A DNA stretch of 64,000 bases, from assembly GCF_900106565.1 (NCBI RefSeq), contig NZ_FNNJ01000001.1:1-64000 (forward strand), given 5' to 3'. The notes under the pieces are model-generated. The model did not search any database and was not told the DNA's origin. It was given only the letters and a program-made list of their open reading frames with translations. Shown here piece after piece: positions 10,114 through 20,403 of the stretch. The stretch's first letter is position 1; each line of letters opens with the position of its first letter. Origin of the DNA: Lutibacter oricola. GTDB taxonomy: Bacteria > Bacteroidota > Bacteroidia > Flavobacteriales > Flavobacteriaceae. The position numbers were made by a program, and so were the translations under genes.

Positions 10114-12561
10114 TTAAATTTTAGCAGAAATTGAGACAGAAATATTTCTACCTGGGGCACTTATTGAAGAAGCAAATTCTTTATAATGTACATCAAAAAG
10201 GTTATCTAAATTTGCAAAAACAGTAATGCTATTATTAAACTTATATTTTGCCGCAACATTTAATGTATTCCAAGCTGGTGTACCAACATAAGATGCTAAA
10301 TTAGAATCGTAAGGGCTTTGTTCAATATTATCTATTCCTTCAATTAAATTGTACTTTGAATATTTTTTCTTTGAATTAAATCTCCAATTAACTGATGCCT
10401 GTAATCTTTCTTTTTCAAAACCTAATTCAACCATTCCAAAAAGAGGCGGAATTGAAGACATTGGAAGCTTTGTATCGTAAGTTTCTCCCTCTGTATAGGT
10501 TAATGAACCTTTAGAGTATAATACACTTGTTAAATCTCCTTTAAACGAAAAAGTTCCTCCAGCAATATATGCGTTATCTTTATTAACATTGGCAACAACA
10601 TCTCCAATTTCCCCATCATAAAGAATTGTAGAAGAATTATTTACTTCAAAAAAATCTCTTGTTATATAATTATCTAACAAAGTGTAGTAAACATTTAAAC
10701 CAACCTGAAACCTTTTTTCATTAAAATACTTTAAAACTCCTGTTTCGAAATTGTATGCAAATTCTGGTTTTAAGTATATATTTGGAACAGTTACTTTCCC
10801 TGATTTTTCACGAATTTTACCAATATCATCAATATTTGGAGATCTAAATCCTGAAGAAATAACGGTGTTCAACTGCCAATCTTTTGTTGGTTTATATGCA
10901 TAACCTATTGTTGCAGTTACAGCCTTATTGTTCGAAGAAATATCAAAATCTGGTAATGTAATAAAAGTATCATCTAACCACTTAGCACTTAAATAAGTAT
11001 TTATAAGTCTAACTCCAGTATTTAAAGTAGATTTAGAATTAATATCTTGTCTGTAATTAATATAACCTGCTAAACTCGAATAAGTACTACCTCCGTCTGG
11101 ATAACGAGATTGCACTTTAAAATCGTCTAAAAACCCAACAATAGTATTATTATAAATATCTAAAGTTTTTCCATAAGAGTTAGATTCCACGTCATTATGT
11201 GTGGCTTCAATACCGTATGACAAAATTCTTGTTTTTGTTAAGGGAACATAAAAATCTCCATTTAAACTAAAAACATTCAAATCTTCTTTTCTATACGAAC
11301 GGTCTATACTTGAAAACTTTCGTTGAACTCGTGATTCATTAATTTTTTGATATGCAGCCGTAACAACCCCATTTTTAAGCCATTTTTTATTTGGATCGAA
11401 ACTAAGTTGCGAAGAAATTAGTAATCTTTTTTGAGGTCCATAATGCCATTCTGCCCATTTTAACGTTCCGTCAGAATATTCAGATAACTTATCGAACCTA
11501 TCAATATTAGAAGATCTTGAATATTGAACATTAAACAAAATATTTGTTTTGTCTGTTAGTGGTATTGCTAATTTTTGCAAAACATCAAATTGAGAGTAAC
11601 CTGTATTTTTTTGAATATTTGAATTACTATTCAAAACAGATGTTGCATTATAAAAATTATTAGAGTTATTTGAATATTCCAAAACCTTACCCCAATCATT
11701 ATAACCGTGGTTACGATTTTTACCCATTTTTAAATCACCAAATTTACTGTGAGAAACACTTGTAAATGAAGCCCACTTTTTATTTCTAAATTCAATATTT
11801 CCTTCGGAAGTAAATTCATTATTTACACTACTATATCTTGTAAATACAGAAGAATTAATTTGTTTATTATCACTAACCTTGGGAGTTTTTGTATAATAAT
11901 GAATTACACCACCTAACGCATCAGAACCGTAAATTACTGAAGATGGACCAAAAATAACTTCTGTTCTATCAATTATATTTGGCGAAACAGTAATAGAATT
12001 TTGCAAATGTCCCATTCTATAAATTGCATTATTCATTCTTACACCATCAACTACCAATAATACTCTATTAGCTTCCATTCCTCTTAAAACAGGACTTCCA
12101 CCACCAAATTGCGATTTTTGAACTTTTACACCAGGCATAGCTGCCAGTAAATCTGCTGAAGTTTGTGGAGCTATTTTCTTTATATCATCGTTAAATACTA
12201 TTGCCACTTGTTCAGCAATTCTACTTCTTTTTTCACTTCCTTTTGAAGCTGACAATACAATTTCATCTAGTAATTGTGCCTTTTTCGATAAATAAATAAC
12301 AAATTCTACTACTGAAAGTTCTTTTTTTAAAATTTCGTACTCTATAAATGAAATATGTTGAAACGAAACAATATCATTATCCTTAAACGAAGACAAGTCT
12401 GCAATTCCATTTTTATCTGTATACACTATGCTTGTATTAGAATCGTTATAAATAGTAACATTTTCAACAGGAAAATCGGTTCCATATTCTAACACCCTTA
12501 TATTTTGAGCCTGAAATGTAACTGTTATTAGCAGTATAAGTAATGTAAAATTAAGTTTCAT
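10114..12561 (-). CDS. TonB-dependent outer-membrane receptor, heme/hemoglobin-receptor-like
   Basis: 815 residues. Signal peptide (LNFTLLILLITVTFQAQ), then a carboxypeptidase-regulatory-like domain to about residue 95, a plug domain (SADLLAAMPGVKVQKSQFGG, then PVLRGMEANRVLLVVDGVRM) and a 22-strand barrel ending in the aromatic-rich RNISVSISAKI. The plug motif LRG-ANRVLL-VDGVRMNN resembles receptors of the hemoglobin/heme group, but no receptor-specific histidine motif was confirmed, so the substrate is open. The start lies 3 bases after the recO stop, so it is probably the last gene of a porZ-recO-receptor transcript. Acts in the outer membrane with TonB-ExbBD, none of which is in the window. 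Confidence 0.85.
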   Translation of the reverse strand: MKLNFTLLILLITVTFQAQNIRVLEYGTDFPVENVTIYNDSNTSIVYTDKNGIADLSSFKDNDIVSFQHISFIEYEILKKELSVVEFVIYLSKKAQLLDEIVLSASKGSEKRSRIAEQVAIVFNDDIKKIAPQTSADLLAAMPGVKVQKSQFGGGSPVLRGMEANRVLLVVDGVRMNNAIYRMGHLQNSITVSPNIIDRTEVIFGPSSVIYGSDALGGVIHYYTKTPKVSDNKQINSSVFTRYSSVNNEFTSEGNIEFRNKKWASFTSVSHSKFGDLKMGKNRNHGYNDWGKVLEYSNNSNNFYNATSVLNSNSNIQKNTGYSQFDVLQKLAIPLTDKTNILFNVQYSRSSNIDRFDKLSEYSDGTLKWAEWHYGPQKRLLISSQLSFDPNKKWLKNGVVTAAYQKINESRVQRKFSSIDRSYRKEDLNVFSLNGDFYVPLTKTRILSYGIEATHNDVESNSYGKTLDIYNNTIVGFLDDFKVQSRYPDGGSTYSSLAGYINYRQDINSKSTLNTGVRLINTYLSAKWLDDTFITLPDFDISSNNKAVTATIGYAYKPTKDWQLNTVISSGFRSPNIDDIGKIREKSGKVTVPNIYLKPEFAYNFETGVLKYFNEKRFQVGLNVYYTLLDNYITRDFFEVNNSSTILYDGEIGDVVANVNKDNAYIAGGTFSFKGDLTSVLYSKGSLTYTEGETYDTKLPMSSIPPLFGMVELGFEKERLQASVNWRFNSKKKYSKYNLIEGIDNIEQSPYDSNLASYVGTPAWNTLNVAAKYKFNNSITVFANLDNLFDVHYKEFASSISAPGRNISVSISAKI

Positions 12562-12564
12562 TTT

Positions 12565-13281
12565 TTAATTAAAAATAGATTTTAATACCTCTAATGATTT
12601 TGGTTTTTTGAATCCGCTTAAATGCAATTCAAAATATTTAATTAATATTAATAGTATTTCTTGTCTTTCGGCGGCATTTAAATCGACTTTGTGAATTGCA
12701 TCAAAATTTGTGCCTAACACCTTTTTAAACAAGGTTAATTTACCTCCATACACACAATTATAATTTCGTGTGCTTGTAAACCTACCTTCAGTCAAATCAA
12801 AATACATTTTCTCTCCACTTGAAACCTCAGGATAAAAACCTAAAAATTTTGTCAAATTTAATAAAAAAAGTAAATGAAAATTAGCAATATTATTATGAGT
12901 ATCTAACCACATAAACGAAGTTTCTAAATACTTAAATAAACTTTTATTTTCCTCTTCTTCTTTTATTGAATAAAAAAGAATTTCTGCTAAAAACAAAGCT
13001 ATACTTTGCTTTTTAATATCTGTATATATTGAAGTGTAAAAAGTAGAAACCTGTAGTTCTCTTATAGAGTTTAAAGCTCCCTTTGTATTATGGTTTGCTT
13101 CAAGGTTTAACTGAGTTAAAGGTTGAAAATAGGCTGCTTTAAACTTTCCTTTTCTAGACTTTAAAACACCTTTAATCATATAAGTTTTCACTCCATAATT
13201 TTCGGTATAACAAGTAGAAATTAAACTAGTTTCGCCATATTTTATCGAATTTAAAACAATTGCTTTTGTGGTTTGTAACAT
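12565..13281 (-). CDS. recO: DNA repair protein RecO
   Basis: 238 residues from ATG 13281. I prefer this start over an upstream ATG at 13299 that would overlap the end of porZ, because RecO proteins begin with a motif like MLQTTKAIVLNSIKYGE and this start leaves a 1-base gap after the porZ stop. The N-terminal OB fold includes YGVKTYMIKGVLKS and RKGKFKAAYFQPLTQL; a helical C-terminal domain follows. RecO loads RecA onto SSB-coated DNA together with RecR in recombinational repair. The C-terminal zinc-finger cysteines found in some RecO proteins are not seen. Likely translated with porZ and the downstream receptor gene. Confidence 0.9.
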   Translation of the reverse strand: MLQTTKAIVLNSIKYGETSLISTCYTENYGVKTYMIKGVLKSRKGKFKAAYFQPLTQLNLEANHNTKGALNSIRELQVSTFYTSIYTDIKKQSIALFLAEILFYSIKEEEENKSLFKYLETSFMWLDTHNNIANFHLLFLLNLTKFLGFYPEVSSGEKMYFDLTEGRFTSTRNYNCVYGGKLTLFKKVLGTNFDAIHKVDLNAAERQEILLILIKYFELHLSGFKKPKSLEVLKSIFN

Positions 13282-13282
13282 T

Positions 13283-15610
13283 TTAATTAATAATTGCAAT
13301 TTTAGCTACTGCTGTTTCCGAAGCCTCATTAGCACTTAACAACACAATATAAACACCAGAAGCAACCTTACGACCAGCCAAATTAGTTTTGTTCCAAACC
13401 ACCTTACCTCCAAATAATTCTTGACCTTCTTTTATGTTTGTTTCATACACTAAATTTCCTGCTGCATCTACAATTTTAACGTTTGTCCCTTTTGGTAAAT
13501 GACTCCCATTTCTTCCATCTATAGTAATAAAATCATTCGTTTTTGTTGAAGGGTTAGGGTATGCATACACCTCCGGCATACTATCGCTATAAGTTGATAC
13601 ATTACTGTTATAAGCAACTATACCGTTATCTGTACCGAAATATACTTTACCAGTACTTTTATCAACTGAAACTTTTAAAATTTTATTGGACGGAAGTGGA
13701 GAGTTATTTTTATTAAATTGTTGTAAAATATTCGATCCATTAGGATTAGTTTGCATAACACCACTTGTTGAAGTTCCAAACCATTTATTATCTGCCCCAT
13801 CAATACCTATTGAATTTATTCGTTGTTCACCCAATAATCTTTGCGGTAAATCATTATCTAAAATTATAACTGGTTCAGCGTTCAAAATAGTTTCATTAAA
13901 AACATTTGAAGCATTGTAATAAACAACTAAACCTTTAACTGTACCAATCCAAACTCTATTACTGGCATCAACTTTAATAGATCTAACATTTAAATCTGGT
14001 AAAGCCCCTTTAGTATCTTCAACAACAAGTGCAGCTGTTCTATTTCCTTCCTCATTATAGACTAAAACACCATCCTTATGTGTACCAATCCAAATTGAGT
14101 TTGTTTTATCTACATCAACCTCACTTAACCCAGAGTTTGAAACATATACAGTACTCATATCAATGCCAGACCAATTACCTTGGGTATCATACTTTTTTAA
14201 AGCATTAGAAACTCCTCCATTTGTTATCCATAAATTACCGTTATTATCGAAGGCAGAGCCATTAATTCTTGTTGTATGGTAATTTGGATATTGCGGTAAA
14301 AATATTTTTTCTAAACCACTATTAGTATAGTTCCAAAAATCGCTAATTTCATCATTTTCAACAACTAACACCCCTCCTGTATTTAAAATATCTGAAGGTG
14401 TACTTGCCCCCCAAGAACTAATATATACTTTATTTGAATTGGAATAATCAAAAGTTAAACTTACCAAATTTTTAACGCCAAAATCTTTATATGGAATGTG
14501 CTGCCAATTTGAATTGTTAAAATGATCAATTCCTTTTTTTACATTTTTTGGCCCATAAAAAGGGTCAAAAGCACCATACAACACCCACAAATTATTATCT
14601 TTAACTTCAATATTAAATAATTCATTTGATGAAGGTCCTTCAGGATGAATTTCATGAAAATTTGTACCATCTGCAAGTTCAGCTTTTAAAATACCAAACT
14701 CTTTAGTACCTAAAAAAATAACATCATTTTCTAACAGCGCCGTATTTAAATTAAAATAATACTCAGAAGTTGAGCTACTGGTATAATTATAAATCTCAAC
14801 ATGAGAAGAGTTAATAACCGTTATATTTCTAAGTTTTGAAATTGCTAAAAAATCAATTGAAGATTTTAAATCTACAATATCACTAGATTCTGATTTAATA
14901 ACTGTTAAACTACCATTTTCAAATTTGTATAAATTTTTATTTTTTGAAGTGTAAACTATATTTTTAAACAATTCTACAGAAGTAAAATTACCACTAGAAT
15001 AATGTTCCCAATTGTTAAAATCAATTAAATTAGGATTAGAAACATTCGCAGAATATATACCATTTTCTGTTGCGGCATAAATTACATCATTATAAACTGC
15101 AATATCATTTATAAAAACTTCTGTTGACTGATTTCCAATAAAATAGGTGTCTCCAAATTGTAAACTTTCACCATCGTAAACTACAATGGCAAATGGAGTT
15201 GCTAAATACAGTTTATTATTATACTCGGTAATTGAATTGATACTTTTATTGCCTGAATAATTAAAACTAACAATATCTTTAGCTATGTGAATATTATTTT
15301 CTTCATCTACAACTTCCAATAAACCTGTATTATACCCAATAAAAATACTTTTAAAATTACTACTATAATGTATACTCGAAGTTACCTCGCCAGATAGACC
15401 ATTTACAGACGAAAGTTTGGTTACTTCATTATTAATTTGATTGTATTTAAATACGGCATTATCTGTTATAGCATAAACAACATCACCCACTTTAACAAAA
15501 TCTTTTACATTGTTATATGAGTAAAAATCCTCCCAATTATTAGAATAATCTACTTGCGCCCAAGAATAACTTACAAAAAGAAATAAGAAAATTTTAATAG
15601 TATTTTTCAT
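13283..15610 (-). CDS. porZ: T9SS surface component PorZ (beta-propeller plus sorting domain)
   Basis: 775 residues. Signal peptide (IKIFLFLFVSYSWAQ). Repeated blades of two-component-regulator propeller type follow (VYAITDNAVFKYNQ, LYLATPFAIVVYDG, IYAATENGIYSAN, NSIWIGTHKDGVLVYN, KVYFGTDNGIVAYN). The C-terminal domain has YPNPST and GVYIVLLSANE, like T9SS sorting domains. Size and architecture match PorZ, which in Porphyromonas works with PorU/PorV on the cell surface, where T9SS cargo is cleaved and attached to A-LPS. porZ-recO adjacency is, as I recall, common in flavobacteria. A TATATTTG box at 15619-15626 sits very close to the ATG and may be its promoter with a short leader. Confidence 0.88.
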   Translation of the reverse strand: MKNTIKIFLFLFVSYSWAQVDYSNNWEDFYSYNNVKDFVKVGDVVYAITDNAVFKYNQINNEVTKLSSVNGLSGEVTSSIHYSSNFKSIFIGYNTGLLEVVDEENNIHIAKDIVSFNYSGNKSINSITEYNNKLYLATPFAIVVYDGESLQFGDTYFIGNQSTEVFINDIAVYNDVIYAATENGIYSANVSNPNLIDFNNWEHYSSGNFTSVELFKNIVYTSKNKNLYKFENGSLTVIKSESSDIVDLKSSIDFLAISKLRNITVINSSHVEIYNYTSSSTSEYYFNLNTALLENDVIFLGTKEFGILKAELADGTNFHEIHPEGPSSNELFNIEVKDNNLWVLYGAFDPFYGPKNVKKGIDHFNNSNWQHIPYKDFGVKNLVSLTFDYSNSNKVYISSWGASTPSDILNTGGVLVVENDEISDFWNYTNSGLEKIFLPQYPNYHTTRINGSAFDNNGNLWITNGGVSNALKKYDTQGNWSGIDMSTVYVSNSGLSEVDVDKTNSIWIGTHKDGVLVYNEEGNRTAALVVEDTKGALPDLNVRSIKVDASNRVWIGTVKGLVVYYNASNVFNETILNAEPVIILDNDLPQRLLGEQRINSIGIDGADNKWFGTSTSGVMQTNPNGSNILQQFNKNNSPLPSNKILKVSVDKSTGKVYFGTDNGIVAYNSNVSTYSDSMPEVYAYPNPSTKTNDFITIDGRNGSHLPKGTNVKIVDAAGNLVYETNIKEGQELFGGKVVWNKTNLAGRKVASGVYIVLLSANEASETAVAKIAIIN

Positions 15611-15677
15611 ATATAATTCAAATATATCTATTAAAATTGGAACTAAATAGAATTTATTTGACAGAAAAGTTTATTCC

Positions 15678-15723
15678 AAAAAAAAACCTCGAACATTGCT
15701 ATACGTTTTAACAATGTTCAAGG
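15678..15723 (-). terminator. Intrinsic terminator
   Basis: On the minus strand, CCTTGAACATTG (15712-15723) pairs with CAATGTTCGAGG (15687-15698) with one G-U pair and a 13-base loop, followed by nine T. It ends transcription coming from the kinase gene or from the small candidate transcript upstream of it. Confidence 0.8.
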
Positions 15724-15797
15724 AATAAATAAATCAACCCCAAAGACTTATTTAATGTTTTAGTGTACTGTGCCAAAACCCCTCTTGACATTAATAC
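15678..15797 (-). ncRNA. Candidate small transcript, possibly with a 27-codon ORF
   Basis: A minus-strand TATATTTG box at 15802-15809 is followed by about 115 bases and then the strong terminator, which looks like a free-standing small transcription unit. No TTG was found at the ideal -33 distance. Inside it, ATG at 15791 to TAA at 15708 encodes MSRGVLAQYTKTLNKSLGLI plus seven more residues; the stop lies in the terminator loop and the leader would be only a few bases. It could be a small RNA, a small protein, or just the 3' UTR of the kinase gene. I do not recognise the peptide. Confidence 0.3.
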
Positions 15798-15913
15798 ATT
15801 ACAAATATAGGGTAGATTCTTGTTAATTCTAAGTTCAATAAGCAAATAAAGGCTAAAACTAAACAAATGGTGCGTTTTACCTAATAAACGGTATTTTTAT
15901 AGTGTAATAAATA

Positions 15914-17245
15914 CTACTTTTTAAGTAGCGGAAAGCTAATAATTACACTTGTACCTGTATTTTCACCGTCGGAAATATCTACAGTTTTGATATTTACATT
16001 TTTATTTTGATACAGAATTCTAATCCTGTTTTCGGTTGCTTTTGCTCCAAAAAACTTCTTTCTTTGCGACAAATGAGAAAGTTCTGTAGCTTTATTAATA
16101 CCAATCCCATTATCAGTAACAACACAAAAAACCTGATTATCTCTTTCCTTAATATTTAATTCAATTTTTTTGTATCCTGTTTTCTTCATTATCCCATGCC
16201 AAATAGAATTCTCTATAAAAGGTTGTATAAATAAAGGTGGAACTTTTATTTCATGTAAAGCTAAATTATCATCTACATTTACAATATAATCAAATCCACC
16301 ACTTACTCTCATTTGCTCTAACTTAACATATAAAGCTAAAATAGTCAACTCTTCTGATAGTGTAGATGTTGGACTCGAAGAGCTATTAAGTATTACTCTA
16401 ATTAACTTAGAAAACTTTGTAATATAGTCCGATGCCTTTTCTACTTCACTCTTTATTACAAAATTATTTATTGAATTTAATGAATTAAAAAGAAAATGAG
16501 GATTCATTTGACTTTGAAGAGCTGTCATTTTTAACTCTTCCATTTCTTTTAATTTTACAGCTAACCTAACTTCAGCATTCTTACTTTTTTCACTAATTCG
16601 TTTAATAATGAAACCAATTATAATAGAAAAAATAATTGCTTGTATAAATGCACCTAAATAAATAAAAAACATAGGCTGAATTTCATTTTCTAATAAAAAC
16701 CCATTACCAAAATACAATTGAACAAAACCAATATTTGCAAATAGCACGTATATAACGGATCCTATTATAAAATAAAATGAAAAAACATCTTTAATTGTTT
16801 TAAAAATAACATAAAATGAAATAAACGAAAACAATGTTAAAAATGGCGCTATAACAATAAATATTTTTTGTTGAAAGCTATAACCAAAAATAAATTCAAT
16901 TATAATAAATAGCGGAGCTAATAGTATCAGTATGTTAATAGCTAACTGAAAATATCTATCCCATTTTATTAAATGATGCCTAGAATCTATAAGTTCTCTA
17001 GCAAAAGCAATATAAGCAGCATAGGCTAAAAATTGAACAGAAAAGTTAAGATACAAATAAATTTCACTAAAACTTTCTGCAACTACATCTTGCGTTAAAT
17101 AAATTGTTAAACACAGTAAGTATAAGCTATAAAACAAGTAAAGTTTACTTCTATTCTGAAAAAAGATGATGAAGTGATAAAGGAACATGACAAAAAGCCC
17201 TCCTCTAATCCATGAATAAAATTCAGAATGAAAATCTAAAAACAT
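15914..17245 (-). CDS. LytS/YehU-type sensor histidine kinase with 7-TM sensor
   Basis: 443 residues. Seven hydrophobic helices fill about residues 12-215, like a 7TMR-DISM membrane module without the periplasmic domain. A short coiled segment is followed by the His_kinase motif LQSQMNPHFLFNSLNSINNF (phospho-acceptor His within NPHFLFN). The ATPase domain has FIENSIWHGI (N box) and VVTDNGIGIN (G1). The signal is unknown. It follows the LytTR regulator gene by 8 bases, so the two form an operon with the regulator first. The pair probably makes up a membrane-sensing phosphorelay acting on the adjacent regulator. Confidence 0.9.
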   Translation of the reverse strand: MFLDFHSEFYSWIRGGLFVMFLYHFIIFFQNRSKLYLFYSLYLLCLTIYLTQDVVAESFSEIYLYLNFSVQFLAYAAYIAFARELIDSRHHLIKWDRYFQLAINILILLAPLFIIIEFIFGYSFQQKIFIVIAPFLTLFSFISFYVIFKTIKDVFSFYFIIGSVIYVLFANIGFVQLYFGNGFLLENEIQPMFFIYLGAFIQAIIFSIIIGFIIKRISEKSKNAEVRLAVKLKEMEELKMTALQSQMNPHFLFNSLNSINNFVIKSEVEKASDYITKFSKLIRVILNSSSSPTSTLSEELTILALYVKLEQMRVSGGFDYIVNVDDNLALHEIKVPPLFIQPFIENSIWHGIMKKTGYKKIELNIKERDNQVFCVVTDNGIGINKATELSHLSQRKKFFGAKATENRIRILYQNKNVNIKTVDISDGENTGTSVIISFPLLKK

Positions 17246-17253
17246 TTTTTATT

Positions 17254-17991
17254 CTAATCTAAGTATAGTTTCTTAAATAGTTCAGCTTTTCTATTTCTAC
17301 TAATACTAGCTGTTAAACCGTTAGTCATAATTAATTCACCTCCTAAACCTTTCATATATTCTTTTACGTGGTTTAAGTTTACTAAATAAGAATTATGCAC
17401 TCTGTAAAACTCAGAAAATTGAAACTTTTTCTCAACCTCTTTTAGCGTTTTAGAAACTAAAATTTGTTGTTCAGATTTTAAGAAAATTGTAGTGTAACTT
17501 TTATCTGATTTAAGCATAATTACATCTTCTTTTTCCAGCAAATACACTTTCCCGTCTGCCGAAATATTAATCTTATCGTTATTATCATTTAAATTATTCA
17601 ATAATAACTGTAATTTATTCTCTAATAAATCACCTTTTTTAGATTCAGTAATTTTATCCATTGCAGCTAATAACTCATCTTTATCAACTGGTTTTAATAA
17701 ATAATCTATAGCAGAAACTTTAATAGCTTTTAAGGCAAATTCATCATGAGCAGTTGTAAAAATCAGATTAAAATCTCTATTCTCTAATTTTTCTATCATT
17801 GTAAACCCATCCATCTCTGGCATTTGGATATCTAAAAACACAACATCAGGCTCATTTTTATTTATTATATCAATGGCCTTAATAGGAGAGTTACATTTTG
17901 TAATTTCAACATTATCAATGTAGTTATTTAATTTCCATTCTAGAGCTTCTAACGCATCATTTTCATCATCAACAAGTAAAATTTGCAGCAT
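17254..17991 (-). CDS. LytR/AlgR-type response regulator (REC-LytTR)
   Basis: 245 residues. The receiver domain covers about 1-120, with LLVDDENDALEAL (acidic pocket), VVFLDIQMPEMDG (phospho-acceptor Asp), the TTAHDEFALKAI Thr segment and DYLLKPVDKDEL (Lys). The LytTR DNA-binding domain covers about 145-245 (FYRVHNSYLVNLNHVKEY, then ASISRNRKAELFKKL). Partner of the kinase gene that follows directly. Targets are unknown; such regulators usually bind paired direct repeats, which I did not identify here. Confidence 0.93.
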   Translation of the reverse strand: MLQILLVDDENDALEALEWKLNNYIDNVEITKCNSPIKAIDIINKNEPDVVFLDIQMPEMDGFTMIEKLENRDFNLIFTTAHDEFALKAIKVSAIDYLLKPVDKDELLAAMDKITESKKGDLLENKLQLLLNNLNDNNDKINISADGKVYLLEKEDVIMLKSDKSYTTIFLKSEQQILVSKTLKEVEKKFQFSEFYRVHNSYLVNLNHVKEYMKGLGGELIMTNGLTASISRNRKAELFKKLYLD

Positions 17992-18059
17992 AATAACAAG
18001 GGGATGTAATAATTATTTTTAAATAGGCAAGATACAATAATTGCACATATCTTCAAAAC

Positions 18060-20399
18060 TTATTTCCTTATTTCAAAATAAGTCTTTAATTCATTCCCAA
18101 ATTCATCAACAACCGTAAGATTAAATTGTCCTTTTTTTGGTAATAATTCTATTTCGTGTATCTCTTGTGTAACGCTTAAAAATTCTTCATTTAAATACCA
18201 AAAAATCTTTGTTTCAGGATTTGAATGAACCAATTTTACAACAATTGGAACTACTTCTTCCGAAAAATCTTTAGCTAAATAAAATGTTGTGTTTTTAGGT
18301 AAATTAACAAACTCCATTTTAGCTTTAGTTTCATTTAAACAATTGTTTCTATAACTTGGTAATTTAGCATAAAATGGATTGTTTTTCTCGTAATAATATT
18401 CCATTAAAGGCGGCAATACAAACCAACTTTTATGCACCATATTACTTAAATTCTCACAAGATGTATTTACTTGAAATTCTTCATTTTTATCTAAATGAAC
18501 CCATAAATGATACGGACAAGGTTTGGTTTTTAAACCTGCTTGTTGCACAAAAATCGAATCTTTTTGCTCACAAATTTCACTTGCTCTATAACCGCTTTTA
18601 CTACAAATTGGAATTTTTACCAACTCATCAAAAGGTTTTTCAAACCAAGTACTTTGAGGTAAATAATTAAACACATCAAACAAAATTGGAGCAGCTGTTG
18701 AAACTCCAACCAATCCTGGGCGACCTTCACCATCGGCATTCCCAACCCAAACGCCAACTACATATTTTTTTGTTGCTCCAATTGCCCAAGCGTCTCTGAA
18801 GCCAAAACTTGTTCCTGTTTTCCAAGCAATTTTATTGGCATCATTAAAAAATTCCCAGTTTTGTTCGCCTTCTGGCCTGTTTACTTTATTTAAACTTTCA
18901 AAAGTTAAATAGGTTGATCCGGCATCGAAAATGGGTTTTTCCGTTGAAGTTTCTCCAAAATTTGGTTTAAAATCTTTTAAATACGAAGGTTCTAAAAATT
19001 CATTAGTATAATATTTTCCTTGTGTATCATCATAATGATTTACTGTTGAAGCCATTGAAGCATAGCTTTTACTTAAATCCCACAAATTACTTTCTGCACC
19101 ACCTAAAATTAGTGACAATCCATAATGATTGGCATTAAACTTAATATCCTTTAACTTTAATTCTTTTAAATAATGATGAAATCTATCCAAGCCAAAACTT
19201 TGCAACATTCTAACTGCCGGCACATTTAACGAACGCGCCAATGCTTTACTGGCTGGCACAGCTCCACTAAATTGTTTGTCGAAATTTTCGGGTTTATAAC
19301 TCGCAATTTGAGTTGGAACATCAGCCACTAACGTATTTGGTAATAAATCTCCAGCATCTAACATTGCGGCATATAAAAATGGTTTTAAAATACTTCCTGT
19401 ACTTCGTGGTTTGTTAATAATATCCACATCTTTATGATGTTTTTTTGAAGTTGGTGAATTTCCAACATATGCCAAAACTTGCCGAGTTTCAACATCTAAA
19501 ACCAATACAGCAACATTGTAAATTTCATTTTTACTTAATTCGTTATAATGCGTTTTTACAATGTCGTTTACTTGATGTTGCAATCCAATTTTAACCGATG
19601 TTTTTATACGTTCTCCTTTAAAATCTTTCACTCCTTTTTGCAATAAATGTGGCGCAATTTGAGGAATTCTATACGGTTTTTGAGGCAATTCTTCTTCTAA
19701 AGCTAATTCATATGTTAACTTATCTATAATTTCTTCGTCGAATAATTTCTTCAATAATCGGTTTCGTTTCGCTAATAATTCTTGCTGGTTTTTCCCTGGG
19801 TAAATTAAACTTGGTGCATTTGGTAAAACAGCCAATGTTGCACTTTCAGCCCAAGATAAATTGTTTGGAAATCGTCCAAAATAACGCCACGATGCTACAT
19901 CTAACCCAACAACATTTCCTCCAAAAGGCGCATTTGATGCGTATAACGACAAGATTTTTTCTTTGGAATAACGAAATTCTAATCGTGTTGCTAAAATCAA
20001 TTCTTTTAGCTTTTCAAAATAGGTTCTTTTTTGATTTTTTCGAGCCAATCTAATTACTTGCTGCGTAATAGTACTTCCTCCTCTTTTTACTTTTTTCGAT
20101 TTTATATTTTCTGAAAGTGCTTTAAATATTGAAATAGGATTAAAACCAGGATGCTTGTAAAAATGAGCATCTTCAAACTGAACAATACATTGTTGAAATT
20201 TATAAGGAACACTATCGTTTTGAGGAAACCTCCACTGTCCATCATTTGCAATTTTAGCACCTAACAATTCGCCTTCAACACTTTCAATTACTGTTGAAGT
20301 TGGACTTTTAAACAACTGTTTTGGTAACGAAAAATAATAAGCCGTTAATAAAATAACGGCTATTATTAGTTTGATTTTATGTCTTTTAAAAAATTTCAT
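18060..20399 (-). CDS. pbpC: Penicillin-binding protein 1C
   Basis: 779 residues. One N-terminal membrane anchor (KLIIAVILLTAYYFS). The glycosyltransferase (GT51) domain has FEDAHFYKHPGFN with the catalytic Glu, and GGSTITQQVIRLARK. The transpeptidase domain has STGSILKP with active-site Ser336 and Lys339, an SLN motif in LARSLNVPA, and KTGT at 527-530. A C-terminal BiPBP_C-like domain (residues about 690-779) completes the PBP1C architecture. It polymerises and may cross-link peptidoglycan at the periplasmic face. As in many bacteria it sits next to an alpha-2-macroglobulin gene; here the two are separated by a repeat/DUF559 unit. All catalytic motifs look intact. Confidence 0.95.
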   Translation of the reverse strand: MKFFKRHKIKLIIAVILLTAYYFSLPKQLFKSPTSTVIESVEGELLGAKIANDGQWRFPQNDSVPYKFQQCIVQFEDAHFYKHPGFNPISIFKALSENIKSKKVKRGGSTITQQVIRLARKNQKRTYFEKLKELILATRLEFRYSKEKILSLYASNAPFGGNVVGLDVASWRYFGRFPNNLSWAESATLAVLPNAPSLIYPGKNQQELLAKRNRLLKKLFDEEIIDKLTYELALEEELPQKPYRIPQIAPHLLQKGVKDFKGERIKTSVKIGLQHQVNDIVKTHYNELSKNEIYNVAVLVLDVETRQVLAYVGNSPTSKKHHKDVDIINKPRSTGSILKPFLYAAMLDAGDLLPNTLVADVPTQIASYKPENFDKQFSGAVPASKALARSLNVPAVRMLQSFGLDRFHHYLKELKLKDIKFNANHYGLSLILGGAESNLWDLSKSYASMASTVNHYDDTQGKYYTNEFLEPSYLKDFKPNFGETSTEKPIFDAGSTYLTFESLNKVNRPEGEQNWEFFNDANKIAWKTGTSFGFRDAWAIGATKKYVVGVWVGNADGEGRPGLVGVSTAAPILFDVFNYLPQSTWFEKPFDELVKIPICSKSGYRASEICEQKDSIFVQQAGLKTKPCPYHLWVHLDKNEEFQVNTSCENLSNMVHKSWFVLPPLMEYYYEKNNPFYAKLPSYRNNCLNETKAKMEFVNLPKNTTFYLAKDFSEEVVPIVVKLVHSNPETKIFWYLNEEFLSVTQEIHEIELLPKKGQFNLTVVDEFGNELKTYFEIRK

Positions 20400-20403
20400 T
20401 TTT

